A DNA stretch of 64,000 nt from assembly GCA_964017155.1 (NCBI GenBank), contig OZ024861.1, positions 18,149,453-18,213,452 on the forward strand, written 5' to 3'. Positions within the stretch are counted from its first letter, which is position 1; the number at the start of each line of letters is the position of its first letter. This stretch comes from Oasisia sp. SBJ-2009. Its lineage: Eukaryota > Annelida > Polychaeta > Sabellida > Siboglinidae. The translations under genes were made by a program, and so were the position numbers. Of this stretch, positions 45,993-54,340 are shown piece by piece. The notes beneath the pieces were generated by a model that saw only the letters and a list, made by a program, of their open reading frames with translations, did no database searches and was not told where the DNA came from.

Positions 45993-48950
45993 ATGATTGT
46001 CATCACAGCAATTACAGTACAACAGTCACAGCAAACACAGCACAACCATCACAGCAAACACTGCACAACCATCACAGCAAACACAACACAACCATCACAA
46101 CAAACACAGCACAACCATCACAGCAAACACAGCACAACCACCACAACAAACACACCACAACCATCACAGCAAACACAACACAGCCAAACCATCACAGCAA
46201 ACACAGCACAACCATCACACCAAATACAGTACAACAGTCCCAGCAAGTACACCACAACCATCACAGTAAACACAGTACGATCATTATAATAAACACAGCA
46301 CAACCATCAGAGTAAACACACCACAAACATCACACCAAACACAACACATCCATCACAGCAAGCACACCACAACCATCACAGCAAACACAGTACAACCATC
46401 ACAGCAAACACACCACAACCATCACAGCAAACACAGCACAACCATCACAGCACAACCATCACAGCAAACACACCACAACCATCACAGCAAACACAGCACA
46501 ACCATCACAGCAAACACAGCACAACCATCACAGCAAACACAGCGCAACCATCACAGCAAACACAGCACAACAATCACAGCAAACACAGCACAACCATCAC
46601 AGCAAACACAACACAACCATCACAGTAAACACAGCACAACCATCACAGCAAACACAGCACAACCATCACAGCAAACACAGCACAACCATCACAGCAAACA
46701 CAACACAACCATCACAACAAACACACCACAACCATCACAACAAACACACCACAACCATCACAGCAAACACACCACAACCATCACAGCAAACACCCCACAA
46801 CCATCACAACACAACCATCACAGCAAACACACCACAACCATCACAGCAAACACACGACAACCATCACAGCAAACACACCACAACCATCACAACACAACCA
46901 TCACAGCAAACACACCACAATCATCACAGCAAACACAGCACAACCATCACAGCATAACCATCACAGCAAACACAGCACAACCATCACAGCAAACACAGCA
47001 CAACCATCACAGCAAACACAACACCACAACCACCACAGGAAACACACCACAACCATCACAGCAAACACAACACAACCATCACAGCAAACACACCACAACC
47101 ATCACAACACAACCATCACAGGAAACACACCACAACCATTACAGCAAACACAGCACAACCATCACAGCACAACCATCACAGCAAACACACCACAACCATC
47201 ACAGCAAACACAGCACAACCATCACAGCAAACACAGCACAACCATCACAGCAAACACAGCGCAACCATCACAGCAAACACAGCACAACAATCACAGCAAA
47301 CACAGCACAACCATCACAGCAAACACAACACAACCATCACAGTAAACAGAGCACAACCATCACAGCAAACACAGCACAACCATCACAGCAAACACAGCAC
47401 AACCATCACAGCAAACACAGCATAGCCATCACAGCAAACACAGCGCAACCATCACAGCAAACACAGCACAACAATCACAGCAAACACAGCGCAACCATCA
47501 CAGCAAACACACCACAACCATCACAGCAAGCACAACACAACCATCACAGCAAACACAGCACAACCATCACAACAAACACAACACAACCATCACAACAAAC
47601 ACGCACAACCATCACAGCAAACACAGCATAACCATCACAGCAAACACAGCACAACCATCACAGCATAACCGTCACAGCAAACACAGCACGACTATCACAA
47701 CAAACATGGCACAACCATCACAGCAAACATTGTCAGCACAACTGTCACAGCAAACATTGTCAGCACAACTGTGGCAGCCAACACTGTCAACACAACCATC
47801 ACAGCAAACATTGTCAGCACGACTATCACAGCAAACACTGTCAACACAACCATCACAGTAAACACAGCACAACCATCACAGCAAACACAGCACAACCATC
47901 ACAGCAAACACAGCACAACCATCACAGCAAACACAGCATAACCATCACAGCAAACACAGCGCAACCATCACAGCAAACACAGCACAACAATCACAGCAAA
48001 CACAGCGCAACCATCACAGCAAACACACCACAACCATCACAGCAAGCACAACACAACCATCACAGCAAACACAGCACAACCATCACAACAAACATAACAC
48101 AACCATCACAACAAACACGCACAACCATCACAGCAAACACAGCATAACCATCACAGCAAACACAGCACAACCATCACAGCATAACCGTCACAGCAAACAC
48201 AGCATGACTATCACAACAAACACAGCGCAACCATCACAGCAAACACACCACAACCATCACAGCAAGCACAACACAACCATCACAGCAAACACAGCACAAC
48301 CATCACAACAAACATAACACAACCATCACAACAAACACGCACAACCATCACAGCAAACACAGCATAACCATCACAGCAAACACAGCACAACCATCACAGC
48401 ATAACCGTCACAGCAAACACAGCACAACAATCACAGCAAACACAGCGCAACCATCACAGCAAACACACCACAACCATCACAGCAAGCACAACACAACCAT
48501 CACAGCAAACACAGCACAACCATCACAACAAACGCAGCGCAACCATCGCAGCAAACACACCACAACAGTCACAGCAAACACAGCACAACCATCACAGCAA
48601 ACACAGCACAACCGTCACAGCAAACACAGCACAACCATCACAACAAACACAGCACAACCATCACATCAAACACAGCACAACCATCACAACCATCACATCA
48701 AACACAGCACAACCATCACAGCAAACACAGTATAACCATCACAGCAAGCATAGCACATCCATCATAGCAAACACAGCACAACCATCACAGCATACATAGT
48801 ACAATCATCACAGCAAACACAGTACCAACATCACAACATACATATACCAATTATAACAGCAAACAAAGCACAACCATCACCGGAAACAGAGCTCAATAAT
48901 CATAGGAAATACAGCATAACCATCAAAGCAAACACAGCACAAACATCACA
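45993..48950. repeat. 23-bp minisatellite, block V
   Basis: Regular units, including a stretch with AAACACCCCACAACC and CCACAGGAAACACACC that matches 29,200-29,640. It includes the cassette-less transition block near 47,725 and CATAACCGTCACAGC units. From about 48,740 to 48,950 it becomes the degenerate edge also seen at 17,378-17,589. Confidence 0.95.
47725..47860. repeat. cassette-less transition block 3 (exon lost)
   Basis: Third copy of the structure at 30,231, offset 17,494 bp, with an identical joint. It lies between exon copies 4 and 5. Confidence 0.85.
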
Positions 48951-49417
48951 GGAAGCACTGTCAACACAACCATCACAGCAAACATGTCAGCACAACTGTC
49001 ATAACAAACACTGTCTACAAAACCATCACAGCAAACATTGTCAGCACAAGTGTGACAGCCAACACTGTCAACACAACCATCACAGCAAACATTGTCAGCA
49101 CAACTGTCACAGCAAACATTGTCAGCACAACTGTGACAGCCAACACTGTCAACACAACCATCACAGCAAACATTGTCAGCACGACTATCACAGCAAACAC
49201 TGTCAACACAACCATCACAGCAAACATTGTCAGCACAACTGTCACAGTAAACACTCAATGCAACCATCAAAGCAAACATTGTCAGCTCAACTATGACAGC
49301 AAACATTGTCAACACAAGCATCACAGCAAACATTGTCAGCACAACTGTGACAGCAAACACTGTCATCACAACCATCACAGCAAACACTGTCAATGGAAAC
49401 ATCACAGCAAAGATAGT
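48951..49417. repeat. transition repeats upstream of exon cassette 5 (long form)
   Basis: Equivalent to 17,590-18,056 at an offset of 31,361 bp, including GGAAGCACTGTCAAC and ACTGTCTACAAAACC. Confidence 0.88.
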
Positions 49418-49820
49418 ATGACAATAAGAGCAAATCATTCTTAACATAGTCAAACACACTGTACAAATAATGTTTACAATTTACATGTGAGTTTTTGCAA
49501 GATAATTGTAGTTTTATATAGATAAATCAAATTGAGAACATGTTACTATAACATTCACTGTATCTTTGTAGATATTTAATGTTTTCTCATTATCATAGTG
49601 TTGGTTAGTTTCACACCACACAAATGAGTCTGATGTTGCTTTCATCTTTATCCCTGTTTTCCCTGGTGAGGCTGACTTTGTTTCTTTCTCTTCTCTCACA
49701 ATTAGTACGAAGAGGAACGGAATTAAACATCTTTGGGCGACACAATGCAGCATCCACGGATGATGGTGCTCTCAGTTGCACAATGCCAAGACTGAGGAGT
49801 GCAAGAGAAGGTGAGGACAA
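49418..49820 (+). repeat. exon cassette copy 5 (single 57-bp unit)
   Basis: GTATGACAATAAG type like cassette 2, but the internal 57-bp unit (TTTACATGTGAGTTTTTG...) occurs once, not twice. The offset to cassette 2 therefore drops from 31,361 bp upstream to 31,304 bp at the exon. It is the cassette nearest the following exon at 50,877. Confidence 0.93.
49706..49810 (+). CDS. candidate 105-nt symmetric exon, copy 5 (most 3' copy)
   Basis: Same 105-nt exon as the other four. Being the last copy, it would donate directly to the exon at 50,877: the closing G joins CC to give Ala, continuing as ...RSARE-A-VPMPPV. This is the copy most likely to be constitutive if only one is used. Product not recognised. 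Confidence 0.66.
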
Positions 49821-50484
49821 ATGATTGTCATCACAGCAAATACAGTACAACAGTCACAGCAAACACAGCACAACCATCACAGCAAACACTGCACAACCAT
49901 CACAGCAAACACAACACAACCATCACAACAAACACAGCACAACCATCACAGCAAACACAGCACAACCACCACAACAAACACACCACAACCATCACAGCAA
50001 ACACACCACAGCCAAACCATCACAGCAAACACAGCACAACCATCACACCAAATACCGTACAACAGTCCCAGCAAGTACACCACAACCATCACAGTAAACA
50101 CAGTACGATCATTATAATAAACACAGCACAACCATCAGAGTAAACACACCACAAACATCACACCAAACACAACACATCCATCACAGCAAGCACACCACAA
50201 CCATCACAGCAAACACAGTACAACCATCACATCAAACACAGCACAACCATCACAGCAAACACACCACAACCATCACAGCAAACACACCACAACCCTCACA
50301 GCAAACACACCACAACCATCACAGCAAACACAGCAAAACAATCACAGCAAACGCAGCACGGCCATCACAACAAACAGCACAACCATCACAGCAAACACAA
50401 CACAACCATCACAGCAAACACAACACAACCATCACAGCAAACACAGCATGACCATCCCAGCAAACGCAGCACAACCATCACAAA
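49821..50484. repeat. 23-bp minisatellite, block VI, right end of the array
   Basis: Diverged post-cassette units, then regular units. The last ones are irregular (CACCACAACCCTCAC, AGCACGGCCATCAC, AGCATGACCATCCCAGC), and the array stops at ACAACCATCACAAA, directly against the 22-bp repeat. Confidence 0.95.
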
Positions 50485-50550
50485 GTCAAGGGTAGAGTGC
50501 AGTGAAGTCAAGGGTAGAGTGCAGTCAAGTCAAGGGTAGAGTGCAGTCAA
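50485..50550 (+). repeat. 22-bp tandem array derived from a SINE head
   Basis: Three units start at 50,485, 50,507 and 50,529 with GTCAAGGGTAGAGTGCAG. A fourth begins at 50,551 and runs into the SINE as GTCAAGGGTAGAGCTTC. The repeated part covers the A-box-like region of the SINE's tRNA-related head. Confidence 0.85.
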
Positions 50551-50858
50551 GTCAAGGGTAGAGCTTCGCACTCTCAAGTAAGAGAACCAGGGTTCGAATC
50601 TTATGCTGCGGTGTAAAACCTTGGGCAAGTTAAGTTGTTCACTCTACATTGCTCCACTTCATTCAGTTATATAAAGGAATACCTGGCTATAGACAGTGGT
50701 ACAATCAGCTTTCACACATTGTGGCATTGCAGCATGAGTGGATGCTTCCCAAAGAAGTTTAGATGATGCTTGATTGAACAGGTCTGCCAGGGAAGTAAAG
50801 TGTAATGCGCTTTGAGCAGTCCTGAGGACTGGATACTGTGCTATATCAGAACTGACTT
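50551..50858 (+). mobile_element. tRNA-derived SINE
   Basis: The head resembles a tRNA: CAAGGGTAGAGC near 50,553 fits an A box, and GGTTCGAATC at 50,591-50,600 is a near-perfect B box of an internal RNA polymerase III promoter. The tail (GTAATGCGCTTTGAGCAG, then GGACTGGATACTGTGCTATA) resembles the LINE-related 3' ends of many SINEs of marine invertebrates. There is no cloverleaf with paired acceptor arms, so it is not a tRNA gene. It sits in the intron just upstream of the exon at 50,877; its end is estimated from the CTATATCAGAAC tail. Confidence 0.72.
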
Positions 50859-50876
50859 TACCTTTTTCCCCAAAAG

Positions 50877-51031
50877 CCGTGCCAATGCCGCCAGTTCGCC
50901 TGTCACACACAGAGGAGAAGCAGGAGAACCTCACCCAGGCAGACGGCCCCAGTGGGGATTCCAGTGGAGAGGTCGAGTACGTAGCTTTCACTCAACTATC
51001 AAGTGTGATAAAGAACCATGCCACCAATGCT
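50877..51031 (+). CDS. candidate exon after the repeated exon (3' end uncertain)
   Basis: The acceptor is CTTTACCTTTTTCCCCAAAAG. The first two bases (CC) complete the codon opened by the 105-nt exon, and translation continues VPMPPVRLSHTEEKQENLTQ then ADGPSGDSSGEVEYVAFTQL, an acidic, Gly/Ser-rich and probably disordered stretch. The frame stays open to a TGA ending at 51,091. Possible donors, all phase 0, are GTCGAG at 50,972, GTAGCT at 50,981, GTGAGA at 51,032 and GTGAGG at 51,071. I give the GTGAGA end, but GTGAGG is equally good. The pol III SINE head lies close upstream. Not recognised as a known family. Confidence 0.58.
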
Positions 51032-51208
51032 GTGAGATGGCATTGTTTAACAAGTATAGTCAAGAGGAAAGTGAGGCAGAGTTTCCAGTGAATCTCCACA
51101 TTTTGCTAATGTACATTTGTCACAGTTAAATTCACCATTTCAATTTAAAATGTAAATTTTAAGTTTTCAATGAAAATGCTATTCTTTGTGGTGTAAGACA
51201 TTTGAAGT

Positions 51209-51569
51209 CAGCAATAAACAGCAGCCATTGTGACAGCAGCCATTGTGTCAGCAGTAAACAGCAGCCATTGTGTCAGCAGCCATTGTGTCAACAGCCATTG
51301 TGTCAGCAGTAAACAGCAGCCATTGTGTCGGCAGCCATTGTGTCAGCAGCCTTTGTGTCAGCAGTAAACAGCAGCCATTGTGTCAGCAGTAAATAGCAGC
51401 CATTGTGTCAGCAGCCATTGTGTCAGAACCCACTGTGTCAGCAGCCATTGTGCCAGCAGCCATTGTGTCAGCAGCCATTGTGTCAGCAGCCATTGTGTCA
51501 GCAGCCATTGTGTCAGCAGCCATTGTGTCAGCAGCCATTGTGTCAGCAGTTGTTTCTGACAGCAGCACA
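51209..51569. repeat. 15-bp minisatellite with interspersed 10-bp spacers
   Basis: Units CAGCAGCCATTGTGT, homogeneous at about 51,395-51,550. Earlier copies alternate with CAGCAGTAAA. It lies in the intron before the exon at about 51,650. The period is a multiple of three, which explains short open frames such as DTMAA repeats on the minus strand; these are not genes. Confidence 0.92.
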
Positions 51570-51649
51570 CATGTCATGTTATATGTATCAAGATGTAACC
51601 AGATGGTTCTCTCATAATCTCTTACTTGGTACTTTTGCATTGTAGCAAG

Positions 51650-51716
51650 ATGCTGGCAGAAGCTGACTTTGATGGATCTAACACACCTGTCGATGAACCT
51701 AATCCATCACTAGGTG
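51650..51716 (+). CDS. candidate short exon, same gene
   Basis: Encodes MLAEADFDGSNTPVDEPNPS-LG and ends G|GTACGT, a good donor, in phase 1. Two acceptors compete: TTGCATTGTAG ending at 51,645 and CAAG ending at 51,649. All plausible donors of the preceding exon are phase 0. From those, the TAG acceptor would give a TGA after six codons, whereas the CAAG acceptor keeps the frame, so I chose 51,650. The other two frames contain TGA or TAG. The last G joins GA of the exon at 60,923 to give Gly. Product not recognised. Confidence 0.58.
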
Positions 51717-51914
51717 GTACGTGATAACAATGTTTTTGTCATATTATCATCATCTGTCACCACATATGCTTAGCTCTTGGCAACATTAGTGTTTTTAAGA
51801 TTGATACAATTACCTATCAAACCCTGCCATCTGCACTACCTAGATGCCCTCATTCACTGCTCACTCCAGCCAACAACACTGACAGCTGACGCACTCTTGT
51901 TGAGCGTGTAGTTA

Positions 51915-52062
51915 GATGCACACTTGGGCCTTCTCGGTTGCTGAACGAACTATTTGGAACTTAATTTTACCCCCTGTGAGAGTTAAGTCATTAAGAAATA
52001 TCGTGTTATTTTGCCATCATCTAAAAACTTATCTTTTTAAATTGTACATTCTGCTAGGCTTC
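51915..52062 (+). mobile_element. LINE 3' remnant (end of reverse-transcriptase ORF)
   Basis: The translation AFSVAERTIWNLILPPVRVK followed shortly by HHLKTYLFKLY matches the conserved end of CR1/L2-type LINE polymerases, usually of the form AFS-A---WN-LP---R with a final LKTHLF-K. It is an isolated, mutated fragment with no catalytic region in view. It lies in the 9-kb intron between the exons at 51,650 and 60,923. The family is inferred from the motif only. Confidence 0.6.
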
Positions 52063-52363
52063 TTACAGTTCCATCATCTGCTGGTGACTTTTGCTGGAGT
52101 ACTCGTCACTTGGCAATGATAATGCTTCATTGTTTGGTTTTGTTGCAACACTGAATTTGAATCTGCTCAGGATATAGGGACTAAAGAAGTCATTGTTATT
52201 ACTCATTATTTTGTACTCTATAGTGGCGGTGAGCAGTAACAGGGGATGCCCCATATTTATGACTTAACGCTTCACTTTGAACTCAAAACATGGCTTGAGA
52301 CTTCCTCGAGACTAATTCTGCAGGTGATTTTAGATAATAAACCACCCCATGTGTTGTTTTATG

Positions 52364-52842
52364 GAGTGAGACATGGTGAGACAGGGTGTGACAGGGTGTG
52401 ACAGGGTGTGACAGGGTGAGACAGGGTGTGACAGGGTGTGACAGGGTGTGACAGGGTGTGACAGGGTGTGACAGGGTGTGACAGGGTGTGACAGGGTGTG
52501 ACAGGGTGTGACAGGGTGTGACAGGGTGTGACAGGGTGTGACAGGGTGAGACAGGGTGTGACAGGGTGAGACAGGGTGTGACAGGGTGTGACAGGGTGTG
52601 ACAGGGTGTGACAGGGTGTGACAGGGTGAGACAGGGTGTGACAGGGTGTGACAGGGTGAGACAAGGTGTGACAGGGTGAGACAGGGTGAGACAGGGTGAG
52701 ACAGGGTGAGACAGGGTGTGACAGGGTGTGACAGGGTGAGACAGGGTGTGACAAGGTGTGACAGGGTGAGACAGGGTGAGACAGGGTGAGACAGGGTGAG
52801 ACAAGGTGTGACAGGGTGAGACAGGGTGAGCCAGGGTGAGCA
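52364..52842 (+). repeat. 10-bp minisatellite with regularly spaced GGG (G-quadruplex potential)
   Basis: From 52,381 to 52,840 there are 46 decamers of the form ACAGGGTGTG or ACAGGGTGAG in perfect register. Three have AAGG instead of AGGG (52,661, 52,751, 52,801) and one starts CC. GGG recurs every 10 bp with 7-nt loops, fitting the G3+N1-7 quadruplex rule on the + (coding) strand. The open frames seen in three minus-strand phases (HPVTPC and similar) are translations of the repeat. Confidence 0.96.
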
Positions 52843-53269
52843 GGACCAACTCTCATCACTATTAATGCATGTACTTATATTAGTATTAATCATAATGAAT
52901 AATTTCATTAATAAATTTACTTTTTAGTCATTTGTGCCGAAGGTCCAATGGACTGGTGCCATCAACTCTGCATGCGCTGGGCACTGAGTGCCATGTCCCG
53001 TGTGCTGTGCGCCATTAGCGCTCAGATCTCAGAAACGAAGATCCAATGATTTCAAATTTTGCATAGACGTTTGTTATGGTACTGTCACTATGAACAAGAA
53101 CTTTTAATTTGATTGGTTCATATTTAAGCCTCCTAGTGGTCCCCAAGGGCCTAAAAACGGGTAAATTTTCAGTTTTCCTAGCTTTTAAACTGTTCTGTAG
53201 CTTTTCCTTTACTTTTGCCTAGATGCATCTGAGGGTATGTTCATTTTGCATTCTGCATGAACTTTTAGC
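52843..53269. other. intron sequence, nothing recognised
   Basis: Non-repetitive within this window and AT-rich in parts. It contains TGCGCTGGGCACTGAGTGCC and a stretch around 53,040-53,220 that could belong to a dispersed repeat. No open frame, splice pair with a usable frame, or terminal repeat was found. Confidence 0.4.
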
Positions 53270-53836
53270 TGCTCTCACCACATCACCTGTCTGTGTGCTG
53301 GCACTCTATAGGTCTCACCACATCACCTCCAGTTGTTAGCTGTGTGCTGGCATTCTATAGGTCTCACCACATCACCTCCAGTTGTTGTCTGTGTGCTGGC
53401 ATTCTATAGGTCTCACCACATCACCTCCAGTTGTTGTCTGTGTGCTGGCATTCTATAGGTCTCACCACATCACCTCCAGTTGTTGTCTGTGTGCTGGCAC
53501 TCTATAGGTCTCACCACATCACCTCCAGTTGTTGTCTGTGTGCTGGCACTCTATAGGTCTCACCACATCACCTCCAGTTGTTATCTGTGTGCTGGCACTC
53601 TATAGGTCTCACCACATCACCTCCAGTTGTATGTGTGCTGGCATTCTATAGGTCTCACCACATCACCTCCAGTTGTATGTGTGCTGGCACTCTATAGGTC
53701 TCACCACATCACCTCCAGTTGTATGTGTGCTGGCATTCTATAGGTCTCACCACATCACCTCCAGTTGTATGTGTGCTGGCATTCTATAGGTCTCACCACA
53801 TCACCTCCAGTTGTTGTCTGTGTGCTGGCACTCTAT
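53270..53836. repeat. 49/46-bp minisatellite
   Basis: About 12 units start CTCACCACATCACCTCCAG and end TGGCATTCTATAGGT or TGGCACTCTATAGGT. Early and final units carry TTGTTGTCTG or close variants (about 49 bp); a central group at about 53,607-53,789 carries TTGTATGTG (46 bp). The first unit lacks CCAGTTGTT. Confidence 0.93.
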
Positions 53837-54340
53837 TGTTCTTACCACTGCACAAGTGAAGATGGACATTCGCTGCCTCCTACTGTTACACTGGGCACCT
53901 TGTCTATTATTCCCTGGCAGCAGTGGTAGGATCTGTGTGAATAATCCAGTAGATCTCTGTTAAACTTAAAGTTGCCTGCATGCACAATTTAAGCTGTATC
54001 TTCAAAACTACAGAATCTCAGTAAAATGCAAGTTATATTTATTTTGATATTTGTTTAATTATGTTTACAATGACATGACTGTGGTGTTTACTGGTTAAAT
54101 ATATATTTCCACTTGTAACTGAAAAACTTAACAAAAATGTTCGTTCTGGACAACGATAAAGTAAATATTCATACACTTTATTGATATTATCTGCTGCATT
54201 CACACAATATGGCTGTGTTTCTGGTCATCTCATATGAATAACCAGATGAAATGTCAATTAGGTGATTATGGTGAATGGACTATGTGGTGACTATGATTTG
54301 CCAAAACACATTTCATTCATAATTTCCCACTCTCACCAAA
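53837..54340. other. intron sequence, nothing recognised
   Basis: About 500 bp of AT-rich sequence without tandem structure. No convincing exon, RNA gene or transposon signature was seen. Confidence 0.4.

Larger units (their letters stand above)
39446..48743. repeat. 9.3-kb segmental duplication, right copy (includes exon copy 4)
   Basis: Partner of 21,952-31,249 at an offset of 17,494 bp. The left junction reads ATCACACCATAACCGTGAC, the same junction as at 31,247, which shows that the intervening 8,195-bp block was duplicated too. To the right it continues into sequence otherwise found before cassette 2 (AGCAAGCATAGCACATCC). Confidence 0.9.

Noticed and set aside
15021..49459. Minus-strand frames with VFAVMVVLT and CCDGCVDSV repeats near each cassette, resembling membrane or Cys-rich proteins
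   Set aside because: They are translations of the transition repeats in the antisense direction and have no non-repeat domain.
1..50484. CRISPR array
   Set aside because: The units are contiguous without unique spacers, there are no cas genes, and introns and SINEs show a eukaryotic genome.
50551..50640. tRNA gene
   Set aside because: A and B boxes are present, but there are no paired acceptor or anticodon stems, and a SINE tail follows.
52283..52908. Minus-strand His/Pro/Cys-rich frames (LSHPVTPC repeats)
   Set aside because: Three overlapping frames are open at once over the 10-bp repeat; no unique protein sequence.
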